Position numbers and translations under genes: made by a program. From positions 1 to 27,624 of IMG/VR virus record IMGVR_UViG_3300032285_002914: a stretch of DNA of 27,624 nucleotides; one strand, 5' to 3'. Of the stretch, positions 7,069 through 12,846 are shown in pieces (within the stretch, counting starts at the first letter, position 1; each line of letters opens with the position of its first letter). The notes beneath the pieces were generated by a model. The model worked only from the letters and a program-made list of their open reading frames with translations. It was not told the DNA's origin and made no database searches. Origin of the DNA: a virus.

Positions 7069-7554
7069 TTAAAAGGGGACGTTGTTCCCGTCGCCGTCTT
7101 CTTCGCCGATCTTTACGGGTTCGGCGTTGCCTGTTCGGTTGACCTTCCGAACAAAGTCTTTATCCACGGTCACTTTGTTTTTCCCAGCGGGTAGGACTGC
7201 CTGCACGTTGGCGTAGGTGGATCCGTCCCGTTCCGTGTGGGTCACAAGGATCTGACAGGGTTTGCCGATCAGCGTTTCCAGATCGAGATTCTGGGGAGGC
7301 GCCTTCTTTGCGTAGGACTTCAGGTCTTTGAAAAGAGCAGCCTTTTCATGCAGGCTAAGTCCATAGCGCCGGCCGATGGTGTACGGCCGTCCGTCTTCCA
7401 TTTTCAGGCCAAGCTGCCAGACGATCCTGACCTGGTGCTTTTTGCCGTATTGGGTTTCGATGATTCCAAGGTCTTCCACGTCGCAGAAAACTGCGTCATG
7501 AGATCCTTCGGGTGCGGGAGTGTATGTCCCGCCTCTGCTTGCTACTATTGCCAT
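7069..7554 (-). CDS. Putative single-stranded DNA-binding protein (phage OB fold)
   Basis: The 161-residue protein opens with 'MAIVASRGGTYTPAPEG' and contains 'YGLSLHEKAALFKDLKSY' and 'LETLIGKPCQILVTH', a pattern I associate with a conserved phage recombination/replication family. Alternating beta strands in the first 130 residues and an acidic, disordered C-terminus (IGEEDGDGNNVPF) ending in hydrophobic residues match the layout of SSB proteins, whose acidic tip binds partners. It stands next to the RecB-like nuclease in the same transcript. The assignment rests on this layout and context and not on a catalytic motif. Confidence 0.7.
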   Translation of the reverse strand: MAIVASRGGTYTPAPEGSHDAVFCDVEDLGIIETQYGKKHQVRIVWQLGLKMEDGRPYTIGRRYGLSLHEKAALFKDLKSYAKKAPPQNLDLETLIGKPCQILVTHTERDGSTYANVQAVLPAGKNKVTVDKDFVRKVNRTGNAEPVKIGEEDGDGNNVPF

Positions 7555-7600
7555 ATTTTTATTTTTCTTTCTTGGTTTGGGTTTCTTGGATTTGCTTCGA

Positions 7601-7816
7601 CTACTCGTCGTCGCAAAAGTCGCTGCTGATATGCGGTAGGTTTAAGTCTTGGAATTCACGCTCCGGCTTCTGCCATGCCAGCTCGTGCTGACGGGCCAGC
7701 CGATGCGCTTCGGTCAAGTCGCCACGATTCACGGCATCGCTTACCTTTTCGGCCGAATTGGCTTTCGCCCGGAGCGTGGCCGTTTCCATAATCAGGAATG
7801 CTTTGTTCGGCATCAT
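7601..7816 (-). CDS. Small hypothetical protein, 71 aa
   Basis: A helical protein of 71 residues with a segment 'AVNRGDLTEAHRLARQH' resembling a single TPR-like helical pair, and an acidic C-terminal end (SSDFCDDE). It begins with two consecutive ATGs, and the first overlaps the upstream stop. Function unknown. Confidence 0.6.
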   Translation of the reverse strand: MMPNKAFLIMETATLRAKANSAEKVSDAVNRGDLTEAHRLARQHELAWQKPEREFQDLNLPHISSDFCDDE

Positions 7817-7992
7817 GATCCGTACCGGTTGTTGCCCGAGTAATCGCAGAAACGCTGGAAGCTGCGGTCAAAGTCGCCGTGCTCGCGTTCGTACACGTCG
7901 TGCTCGTAGTCCGGCTTGTCGTTCATTGGCGTCGGCTCGGCTGCCTTTGCCTTTTCTGCGTTGTATTGTTCTTCGTTTTTAGGATCGCTCAT
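7813..7992 (-). CDS. Small acidic hypothetical protein, 59 aa
   Basis: The start at 7992 gives a 59-residue protein (MSDPKNEEQYNAEKAK at the beginning) and overlaps the stop of the upstream nuclease gene by four bases. The longer form from 8076 would run into that gene and is less likely. The protein is highly charged and probably disordered. No function is visible. Confidence 0.62.
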   Translation of the reverse strand: MSDPKNEEQYNAEKAKAAEPTPMNDKPDYEHDVYEREHGDFDRSFQRFCDYSGNNRYGS

Positions 7993-8327
7993 TTTTTGCC
8001 TTTCGTTGCTAGTTTCATGGATTGAATCGTCGTTTTGATTGCTTCCTGCGTGAGACACTTCGTCGTGAACCTCCACACCCGCCAGCCTAGGTCGGCTGCT
8101 GCCCGGTACTTTTCGCAGTCCTTAACCATTCCCATCCCACGGCCGTGGCGGCCCCCGAACGGCAGGAACGCACCGCCGTCCAGCTCGACGGCACAGCGGG
8201 CGTCTGAATTTGCGATCACGTAGTCAAACCTCCACTTACGTGTCGGGTGAAATTTATATTCTGCTGTGAGCTCCGGCCCACCGGCTGCTTTCCAAAGCAG
8301 GATGAATTTGCTGGCCAGTGCGCTCAT
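7989..8327 (-). CDS. Small Vsr/DUF559-like PD-(D/E)XK endonuclease
   Basis: Translated from ATG 8327, which overlaps the upstream stop (ATGA), the protein has 112 residues. It contains 'KWRFDYVI' with D35 and 'CAVELDGG' with E48 and D50, followed by 'CEKYRAAADLGWRVWRF' (71-87). This is the core of the very-short-patch-repair/DUF559 type of nuclease. A His-rich glycine loop (FGGRHGRGMGM) sits between the strands, as in phage members of this group. Likely roles are junction or mismatch cleavage, or recombination. A longer ORF extends to 8543 in the same frame but overlaps two other genes. Confidence 0.78.
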   Translation of the reverse strand: MSALASKFILLWKAAGGPELTAEYKFHPTRKWRFDYVIANSDARCAVELDGGAFLPFGGRHGRGMGMVKDCEKYRAAADLGWRVWRFTTKCLTQEAIKTTIQSMKLATKGKK

Positions 8328-8518
8328 TTCGCCTGCCCCTTTTTGCCCATCATCGACGCCACTACTTCGGTAAGGCGTGCCACGTCGGCCTCTAGGCGTT
8401 TCGTCCGGCTTTGCAGGTCGATCAGGGCAGTCGCCGACGACCACTCCGCCATCCCTACCGACTTGGACGGCACCACGGCCCCCAGCACGCCCTCGGCTTC
8501 CAAATCCCGGACGCTCAC
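8324..8518 (-). CDS. Small coiled-coil protein, 64 aa
   Basis: The GTG start at 8518 overlaps the TGA of the upstream membrane gene. Residues about 30-55 have a heptad pattern (LQSRTKRLEADVARLTEVV) and the C-terminus is basic. No function is visible; it lies between a membrane protein and a nuclease in one transcript. Confidence 0.6.
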   Translation of the reverse strand: MSVRDLEAEGVLGAVVPSKSVGMAEWSSATALIDLQSRTKRLEADVARLTEVVASMMGKKGQAK

Positions 8519-8667
8519 AGAATCTCCTTGCGAACGAAGTCAATAATCCAGAAGATCACGGCGATTGCTATGGTCAGGCCACCGATTCCGCAGCCCACAA
8601 ACAAGCCCCAGCCCACGATCAGCCCGGAAAGCTGGGCCAAATCTTTCATCAGCTCCCAAGAGATCAC
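8515..8667 (-). CDS. Small membrane protein with glycine-rich helix, 50 aa
   Basis: GTG 8667 has AGGGGAG five bases upstream and begins a 50-residue protein with one or two hydrophobic segments (LSGLIVGWGLFVGCGIGG and TIAIAVIFWIIDFV), then a basic end. Glycine spacing in the first helix favours helix packing. It could be a holin-like or superinfection protein, but it is not next to the endolysin. Confidence 0.62.
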   Translation of the reverse strand: MISWELMKDLAQLSGLIVGWGLFVGCGIGGLTIAIAVIFWIIDFVRKEIL

Positions 8668-8927
8668 TGTTCTCCCCTTACTTGGCGATGCCATGCCAGC
8701 CGGACGGCGGGATCCGGGTGCCAAACGTGCGCGTCTGGGCCTAGATTATATCCGCCCCGTTTATTAAAGTTAACTTGTTGGTAATGACGCTTCGAAAGCT
8801 CAGGTATTACTTCCGATTCTGTAACTCTTTGTAAGTCTTTATAGTGATAAGACTCGGACGGGGTGGGATTTGAACCCACGGTTCTATTTCTTTCTTCGTT
8901 TTGATTTATTATGCTAGGGAAGTTCAT
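8664..8927 (-). CDS. Doubtful ORF reading out of the attachment site
   Basis: The frame is open from ATG 8927 to TGA 8664 and its stop overlaps the GTG of the next gene (GTGA), the coupling seen elsewhere. The C-terminal half (GPDAHVWHPDPAVRLAWHRQ) looks protein-like, but the N-terminal half is a translation of the tRNA-derived attachment site. No other ATG exists in frame; GTG at 8879 is possible. After integration the upstream part would change. Treat as uncertain. Confidence 0.3.
   Translation of the reverse strand: MNFPSIINQNEERNRTVGSNPTPSESYHYKDLQRVTESEVIPELSKRHYQQVNFNKRGGYNLGPDAHVWHPDPAVRLAWHRQVRGEQ
8821..8840. repeat. Tandem 10-bp repeat beside the attachment core
   Basis: GTAACTCTTT (8821-8830) is followed at once by GTAAGTCTTT (8831-8840), differing at one base. 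It lies 15 bp from the tRNA-derived core, which is the place where arm-type integrase or excisionase sites occur. Binding has not been shown. Confidence 0.5.
8855..8890 (-). other. attP core: 3' end of a tRNA gene (probably tRNA-Ser)
   Basis: Read on the minus strand, the segment holds a complete T arm (GTGGG, loop TTCAAAT, CCCAC) followed by CCCGTCC and G, which is an acceptor strand with discriminator base G. There is no matching GGACGGG acceptor 5' strand, D arm or anticodon upstream, so this is only the 3' end of a tRNA gene, the kind of segment phages carry to restore the host gene on integration. The G discriminator and the sequence next to the T arm favour a class II tRNA such as tRNA-Ser. 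The integrase gene starts about 80 bp away. Confidence 0.8.
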
Positions 8928-8971
8928 TGTATGTTATTGCTTCAAACTCAGTAAATGTTACCGTTGTGACC

Positions 8972-10069
8972 ATGGCCTTTTCTTACGTTAAACGAGGCTC
9001 CCCGTGGTACTTCATTCGCTACAAAAACGAAGACGGAAAATGGCGCAGTAAGGCCACCCGCTATCGCATAGACAATACCCTGCACCGGGCCAAGGCAGTC
9101 GCAGAAGCAGCCCGACTTGGCGTTCATGAAAACACGGCGAAATGCGGCCACGACTGGGTCAACGATTTGATCCAGAATCATCCTGTTTCCCCTCTCACAA
9201 AAGTTTATTACCTGAATTCGTGGAAACATCTTGAGCGATTTATTTATGAGAAAAAAATAAGTCTGCAAGCATTTTCCGCTAATGACTGCGAAATTTATTT
9301 GAAATGGCGGCAAAACCTCCCCCGCACGTCCGGCGGACAGGCCGGCCGGAACCAGGCGTGCCAAGATTTGAAGATACTTAAATGGATTCATAGGCAGGGT
9401 CGCCTGCTTGGAAAGATGGACTCCGTTGCTTTGCTTGATTACAGAATTAAACGCGGCCCGATTGCCAGAGTTAAACCCCCCTTTTCGGATAATGAGATTA
9501 AAATCGTACGGAAAGCGCTGTCCGTCGAAGGAATCCCGGAGTGGATGAACGTTTCCTTTGAGATTGCTCTGGCCACTGGCTGCCGTCTCCGTGAAACGCA
9601 GATCCCGCTTTCTTGCGTCGATCTCAAAAATCGCATCCTGACATTCCCCTGCCCCAAGGGCGGAGCCGGAAAGTCGTTTAGCATTCCAATCCCGGCCGCC
9701 ATCGAATCCATGCTGAAGGACATGAAAGCGGAAGGCCGTGAGCTTACCTGTGAAGTTCCCCGCACGCGGGCATCGCTGTGCTGGCGTCGCCTGTTGGATA
9801 TTTGCGGCCTTAAATGTCATTGTTTTCACTCTTTGCGGGTAACCCGAGTGACGCGACTGCGTCTCGCAGGCTGCTCTCAATCAGTCGCCATGCGACTCGT
9901 GAATCACTCCTCGACGTTAGTTCACGAGCTTTATCAGCGACACTGCGTGGAGGATTTGCGGGACGCTGTGAACGTAGGCCAGCCTGCTCCTTCCGCCATT
10001 GATCAAAATCGCTCGGAATTACCTTTCCCGCGATTAGGGGAAATCCATGCATTCCCCGCAGTTGTTTGA
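8972..10069 (+). CDS. int: Tyrosine recombinase integrase
   Basis: The only large plus-strand gene. Residues about 1-60 form an arm-binding/N-terminal region, about 60-160 a SAM-like core-binding domain, and about 165-330 the catalytic domain. From ATG 8972 (365 residues) the catalytic residues are R205 in TGCRLRE, H286 and R289 in HSLR, H312 in VNHSS and the nucleophile Y321 in LYQRH; a lysine lies in CPKGGAGK. These form the full set for a phage integrase. A longer form from TTG 8927 is possible; neither has a good ribosome site. The gene points away from the attachment core. Its 3' 260 bp overlap the minus-strand excisionase-like gene. Confidence 0.95.
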   Translation: MAFSYVKRGSPWYFIRYKNEDGKWRSKATRYRIDNTLHRAKAVAEAARLGVHENTAKCGHDWVNDLIQNHPVSPLTKVYYLNSWKHLERFIYEKKISLQAFSANDCEIYLKWRQNLPRTSGGQAGRNQACQDLKILKWIHRQGRLLGKMDSVALLDYRIKRGPIARVKPPFSDNEIKIVRKALSVEGIPEWMNVSFEIALATGCRLRETQIPLSCVDLKNRILTFPCPKGGAGKSFSIPIPAAIESMLKDMKAEGRELTCEVPRTRASLCWRRLLDICGLKCHCFHSLRVTRVTRLRLAGCSQSVAMRLVNHSSTLVHELYQRHCVEDLRDAVNVGQPAPSAIDQNRSELPFPRLGEIHAFPAVV

Positions 10070-10175
10070 TTCTGGCGTATCCTAGATTGTAGGCAGCGCC
10101 AAGTTGGCGGAGTGAAAGGGCGGCGTCCTCCTGGCGGAGTTTCAGGGCTGTATCGTGGAGACGCCCGGAAATCAT
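9810..10175 (-). CDS. Excisionase-like HTH protein overlapping the integrase gene
   Basis: Residues about 21-61 (QLGAAYNLGYARIKQL, then GFPLIAGKVIPSDFDQW) have the winged-HTH pattern of excisionases and HTH_17 proteins, including the small wing and terminal D-x-x-W. The remaining 60 residues are basic/helical and are encoded opposite the integrase active-site region. The gene follows the RHH gene at 10182-10343 by six bases, so both are probably on one transcript. An excisionase role fits the position next to integrase, but a general regulator is possible. The shared 260 bp may also allow mutual antisense control. Confidence 0.72.
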   Translation of the reverse strand: MISGRLHDTALKLRQEDAALSLRQLGAAYNLGYARIKQLRGMHGFPLIAGKVIPSDFDQWRKEQAGLRSQRPANPPRSVADKARELTSRSDSRVAWRLIESSLRDAVASLGLPAKSENNDI

Positions 10176-10181
10176 AAGTAT

Positions 10182-10343
10182 CTAGCTTGATTCTCCCGAC
10201 GCTCGATCGAGCAGTTGGGCAACCAACTGAGACAGTGTAATCTTGCGCTTTGCGGCGAGATTTTTGGATGATTTTCTGATGTGCTCCGGAATCAGAATGT
10301 AGGCTTTTTCGCCCTTTTTCGCTTTTATCGCAGCACCTTTCAT
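10182..10343 (-). CDS. Ribbon-helix-helix regulator, minus strand (RHH-1)
   Basis: This 53-residue protein begins MKGAAIKAKKG and has the RHH layout: a short strand (KAYILIPEHI) followed by two helices (KSSKNLAAKRK and LSQLVAQLLDRA). RHH proteins bind DNA as dimers, inserting the strand pair into the major groove, with dimers on neighbouring sites touching each other. A promoter with only six bases between its -10 box and the ATG suggests a leaderless transcript. It is divergent to a second RHH gene and precedes the excisionase-like gene, so it is a good candidate for a lysogeny regulator. Confidence 0.78.
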   Translation of the reverse strand: MKGAAIKAKKGEKAYILIPEHIRKSSKNLAAKRKITLSQLVAQLLDRASGESS

Positions 10344-10349
10344 GCGCCG

Positions 10350-10378
10350 TGTATGCGCCTACAATGCGCACAAAGCAA
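10350..10378 (-). promoter_or_regulatory. Promoter for RHH-1 (leaderless)
   Basis: On the minus strand TTGCTT (10373-10378), a 17-bp spacer and CATACA (10350-10355) form a sigma-70-type promoter. Six bases then separate the -10 box from the ATG at 10343, so transcription would start at or within a base or two of the start codon. No ribosome site is present, which agrees with leaderless translation. Confidence 0.6.
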
Positions 10379-10413
10379 TATCTTTTTATCCTTTAAAGGA
10401 CACGATTTCCGCC

Positions 10414-10441
10414 TTGAGTGCGTAATAGATGCGCATAAAAT
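10414..10441 (+). promoter_or_regulatory. Promoter for RHH-2 (leaderless)
   Basis: On the plus strand TTGAGT (10414-10419), a 16-bp spacer and TAAAAT (10436-10441) form a sigma-70-type promoter, again with six bases before the ATG at 10448. It mirrors the minus-strand promoter, and its elements are interleaved with the right repeat array. Confidence 0.6.
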
Positions 10442-10447
10442 GCACCT

Positions 10448-10597
10448 ATGAAAAAGGTGAAAACCAACCTGACGCTTGATCCAAACGTGAAGCGAAAAGG
10501 TGAGCAGTTGGCCAAAAAAAACGGATTATCTCTTTCGGCATATATCACGACTCTGCTTGTCCGAGAGCTGTCCAACCACAAAAAAACTGGTAATTAA
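10448..10597 (+). CDS. Ribbon-helix-helix regulator, plus strand (RHH-2)
   Basis: This 49-residue protein (MKKVKTNLTLDPNVKRKG at the start) has the CopG/Arc-like pattern: strand VKTNLTL, helix NVKRKGEQLAKKN, a turn GLSLS and helix AYITTLLVREL. Because it is divergent to RHH-1, with symmetric promoters and operators between them, the two may repress each other or both genes. No toxin gene follows: the next gene is on the other strand, so it is unlikely to be an antitoxin. The gene has no visible ribosome site and is probably translated from a leaderless message. Confidence 0.8.
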   Translation: MKKVKTNLTLDPNVKRKGEQLAKKNGLSLSAYITTLLVRELSNHKKTGN

Positions 10598-10599
10598 CT

Positions 10600-10899
10600 T
10601 TATCCCTTTTGGGGTATTTTCTTGAGTTTGTAGTAAGGCGCTGGCCGCGTGTATTGGCGCTTTGGGCCAAATTTGGACAGATGATTTCCTGCTTTCACCA
10701 ACTGATAAAACTTTTTCTTTTCTGCCCTTCCCTCTTTCACCATGCGACTCATCATCCGGCTGATCGTCGGCCGCGTGTATCCGAATATCTTTTGCAAATC
10801 CTCAATCGATTTCCACCCGGGCGGGATCGGTTCGATCCGCCTGCCCGCCATATGCTCGGCGAGCGCCTCCGCCCAGTCCTTTAGATCGGCAGTCGCCAT
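10600..10899 (-). CDS. HTH DNA-binding protein
   Basis: The 99-residue protein has a helix-turn-helix at about residues 30-57 (SIEDLQKIFGYTRPTISRMM), followed by a basic segment and a Tyr-rich C-terminal end. It is the last gene of the leftward late transcript and converges with RHH-2, with two bases between them. It may report or switch between late and lysogenic expression. The 20-base overlap with the phosphoesterase gene upstream supports its start. Confidence 0.72.
   Translation of the reverse strand: MATADLKDWAEALAEHMAGRRIEPIPPGWKSIEDLQKIFGYTRPTISRMMSRMVKEGRAEKKKFYQLVKAGNHLSKFGPKRQYTRPAPYYKLKKIPQKG
10601..10624 (+). terminator. Terminator-like hairpin after RHH-2
   Basis: The plus strand reads TATCCC, loop TTTT, GGGGTA, giving six pairs including one G-T, and then a T-rich tail (TTTTCTT). 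It sits three bases after the RHH-2 stop and inside the 3' end of the converging HTH gene. The stem is short, so termination may be partial. Confidence 0.42.
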
Positions 10900-11630
10900 T
10901 CTCCCTCCACAGGACTCACCACGTTGACCGTGCAGCCTTCCCCGCCGTCAACGTACTCCCCATACGCGATCCCATGCGCCCAGCGCGTCACAGAGCGATT
11001 GCGGCGGGCATAATGCATCGATCCAATGTCGGCCAGACAACCGATCGACCACCCCACCGGGGCTCCTACACAACGGCCGGCCGATCGATCGATCCGGTGT
11101 AGATGGCCAAACACAACCGGACGGCGGAGCATTTCAACATGATCCCGGACGGCCATCTCGTTGAACATGTAACCGTGACCAAATAGAGTTCCGCCAAAAT
11201 CCACCCATCCTTTTTCAATATCGTACTGCGTGACCTTGGTTTTCATTTCCTTCATGGCCGTCATGAGCTCGGCGATGGCGCTGGTGGCGCAGTGAGCGAC
11301 AATCGCGCTGGGACTTTTCTGCATGGAATACAAACGATCTTCATGATTACCTGCAAAAAAATGCGTTATGCGTAGTTCACGCAGGAAGTTGATTCCGGCA
11401 TCGAAGTCTTCCCGGATCGAGGCGGATCTATCGGTGGCGTTGGGATCGCGCATGGCTCCGGCCCGAAGAGCAGCCAGATCCACGGCGTCGCCTAGGTGCA
11501 TGGTGGTGTCTCCTGGGCGGATCCATCGGCGCTTCATCTCGATGGCAGCCTTACAGGCCGCCGCGTTTGCCAGGTGCCCGTGACTGCACGACACGGCCAG
11601 CCACCGCTTCCACTTGCGGATCACTTTCAT
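10881..11630 (-). CDS. Calcineurin-like metallophosphoesterase
   Basis: The 249-residue protein shows the motif series of this superfamily: 'CSHGH' (15-19), GD (47-48), GNHED (94-98), FGHGY (150-154) and GHLH (175-178). These bind two metal ions and hydrolyse phosphoesters such as nucleotides or DNA ends. The first motif normally reads D-x-H; here C15 takes the place of the aspartate, so activity may be altered. The frame and spacing are otherwise normal. It overlaps the MazG-like gene by four bases. Its substrate is unknown. Confidence 0.85.
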   Translation of the reverse strand: MKVIRKWKRWLAVSCSHGHLANAAACKAAIEMKRRWIRPGDTTMHLGDAVDLAALRAGAMRDPNATDRSASIREDFDAGINFLRELRITHFFAGNHEDRLYSMQKSPSAIVAHCATSAIAELMTAMKEMKTKVTQYDIEKGWVDFGGTLFGHGYMFNEMAVRDHVEMLRRPVVFGHLHRIDRSAGRCVGAPVGWSIGCLADIGSMHYARRNRSVTRWAHGIAYGEYVDGGEGCTVNVVSPVEGEWRLPI

Positions 11631-11971
11631 TTCTTATCCTCTGCCCCCGGCAACCCGTGCAGGACGGCGAGAATCTGCCGGCACGCCTCCCGAGACGTAG
11701 CGGCCGCGACGCTCTCGTCTGCTGCGCCTTGTAGGGCCATGTCCGCAATCACACCAAGCTGAAGCTTCAGCGTGTGCATGTAGGTGCAGAGATCCAGCAC
11801 CTCGTCCCACGCGTCCTTCCACACCGGCCGCCTCCACAGGGCGCCTCCGTGCTCGAGCTGGCCCTTCACATATTTTGCCGACACGTCGTTAGTCAGGTCG
11901 TTGATAATTGTTGCTAGGTGTTTTCTGTGCTCCGGCGACATGACTTCAGCGCCGTTCATCGTGAGCTCCAT
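11627..11971 (-). CDS. MazG-like all-alpha phage protein
   Basis: The 114-residue, all-helical protein contains 'KYVKGQLEHGGALWRRP' (about 34-50) followed by 'DAWDEVLDLCTYMHTL'. This resembles the E-x-x-D helices of phage MazG-type nucleotide pyrophosphohydrolases, where acidic residues bind magnesium. It lies next to a phosphoesterase, so the pair may clean or adjust nucleotide pools. The catalytic set is incomplete to my eye, so the name reflects fold likeness. The start overlaps the endolysin stop by 16 bases. Confidence 0.6.
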   Translation of the reverse strand: MELTMNGAEVMSPEHRKHLATIINDLTNDVSAKYVKGQLEHGGALWRRPVWKDAWDEVLDLCTYMHTLKLQLGVIADMALQGAADESVAAATSREACRQILAVLHGLPGAEDKK

Positions 11972-12462
11972 GGGCGTTTTGATACCAGTCCCCTGCCTTT
12001 TGCTATCTTGGGTTTTTCGACGACTTCTTCCACAGGACTATGTGGAATGTCACGCCATGAACTATATCGGCCATCTTGTAAGTGACCGGTTTCCCAGCTT
12101 ATGGCTGTGAGGTTAAACGTTAGCCCGACGTGTTCCCCGAGGCGGAATGCGGTTTCGTCGTCCCAATTTGTGTCGAGCAGGTCGCCCTTTCCTACCCGCA
12201 ACGGCACCCAATCGAACGCCAGCCCGTAGTTGTGGTACGACTGTCCGGGCTTTGCCTGTGTGAGGATCTTGCCCGGACGTGACCTACCCTGCGCAAACAA
12301 CATCGCCTGCTCCTCCATGGTGCGCCGGCCGCAATAAATCAGCGGCTGGATCCGGCTGTTTTGCATTTCCACGAGCCACCCGCGCACCCGCTTTTGGAAG
12401 TCCAGATCCAGCGTTTCAATGCAGCGGAGCGTTCGAGCCGTTGCCTCCGCGAGACTTGTCAT
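11956..12462 (-). CDS. Endolysin, M15-type L,D/D,D-peptidase
   Basis: This 168-residue protein has the peptidase M15 core: CGRRTMEEQAMLF (44-56), then SYHNYGLAFDW (75-85) with zinc ligands H77 and D84, and WETGHLQ (123-129) with catalytic E124 and the third ligand H127. The fold cuts peptide bridges of peptidoglycan. No signal peptide is present, so it needs a holin to reach the wall. The GTG-like coupling (its ATG overlaps the lipoprotein TGA) puts it in the lysis cassette. The C-terminal 30 residues are basic and disordered. Confidence 0.92.
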   Translation of the reverse strand: MTSLAEATARTLRCIETLDLDFQKRVRGWLVEMQNSRIQPLIYCGRRTMEEQAMLFAQGRSRPGKILTQAKPGQSYHNYGLAFDWVPLRVGKGDLLDTNWDDETAFRLGEHVGLTFNLTAISWETGHLQDGRYSSWRDIPHSPVEEVVEKPKIAKGRGLVSKRPWSSR

Positions 12463-12707
12463 CGCCGCGCTCGCTCTCTTTCAGTTTCTGCCAAGCTGTC
12501 AGATAGCGCCTTGAGCGATTGCGCAAAGAGATCTCGGTAAGCTTGCGGACAGGGTTTGTTTGTTCGTTCGGCTTTGTCCCAGGCGTAGATAAAATAGCTG
12601 ATTGTGTCCGGGCTCGGCGGCGGGCCGTCTTGCGTTTGCGAGACCGTCGCACAGCTTGCCAGCCCGAGGCTAAGAATCAGCAGGAGGGCGTTTCGTCCAC
12701 CACGCAT
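12459..12707 (-). CDS. Outer-membrane lipoprotein, o-spanin-like
   Basis: The 82-residue protein has an n-region MRGGRN, a hydrophobic core and a lipobox LASC with C19 as the acylation site. The rest is hydrophilic, with a charged helix at the end (LAETERERARR). It overlaps the 12670-12840 membrane gene by 38 bases in another frame and ends at the endolysin start. This is the layout of an Rz/Rz1 pair, where a lipoprotein in the outer membrane joins an inner-membrane partner to fuse the membranes at lysis. The spanin role is inferred from layout; the lipoprotein call is firm. Confidence 0.75.
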   Translation of the reverse strand: MRGGRNALLLILSLGLASCATVSQTQDGPPPSPDTISYFIYAWDKAERTNKPCPQAYRDLFAQSLKALSDSLAETERERARR

Positions 12708-12840
12708 CGATGTCTCTCAGTCTTTTCCGGCGTTCCAGTTCGATCGCTTCAAAGTTCCGCTGGGTCGGCGTTTTGCGGTTCAGTGCGTAAAGAATGATTC
12801 CGATCAGTCCACTCACCGCCGAAAGGATCGCGGCGATCAT
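12670..12840 (-). CDS. Small membrane protein overlapping the lipoprotein gene (i-spanin-like)
   Basis: The 56-residue protein has one N-terminal membrane helix (AAILSAVSGLIGIILYAL, about 3-20) and a charged helical segment after it (FEAIELERRKRLRDIDAWW). The last 38 bases of the gene are shared, in another frame, with the lipoprotein gene. N-terminal anchor, periplasmic helix and overlap with a lipoprotein are the traits of an inner-membrane spanin, though at 56 residues it is much shorter than usual. A second holin-like protein is the alternative. Confidence 0.6.
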   Translation of the reverse strand: MIAAILSAVSGLIGIILYALNRKTPTQRNFEAIELERRKRLRDIDAWWTKRPPADS

Positions 12841-12846
12841 GTTCCC

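Larger units (their letters stand above)
10342..10447. promoter_or_regulatory. Bidirectional operator region with two 11-bp-spaced arrays
   Basis: Between the two RHH genes there are two sets of three short repeats, all read on the plus strand. The left set is ATGCGC at 10342, 10353 and 10364. The right set is GTGCGT at 10418, ATGCGC at 10429 and ATGCAC at 10440. Each repeat is exactly 11 bp from the next, one helical turn, so the bound proteins would line up on one face of the DNA. Each set covers one of the two promoters. A perfect 12-bp palindrome TCCTTTAAAGGA (10389-10400) lies in the middle of the gap. RHH repressors are known to bind such phased repeats. Confidence 0.8.

Noticed and set aside
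8664-8927. A complete tRNA gene at the attachment site
   Set aside because: Only the T arm, acceptor 3' strand and discriminator are present; the anticodon and D arms are missing.
8948-9880. A 310-codon minus-strand ORF across the integrase gene
   Set aside because: It is the antisense reading of the integrase, whose motifs and catalytic residues are clear; the antisense product has no recognisable pattern.
10003-10371. A 122-codon minus-strand ORF
   Set aside because: A different frame in the same segment encodes the RHH protein and the excisionase-like HTH, which explain it better.
10182-10597. RHH proteins as antitoxins of a toxin-antitoxin pair
   Set aside because: Neither gene is followed by a small toxin-like gene: one precedes an HTH gene, the other meets a converging gene.
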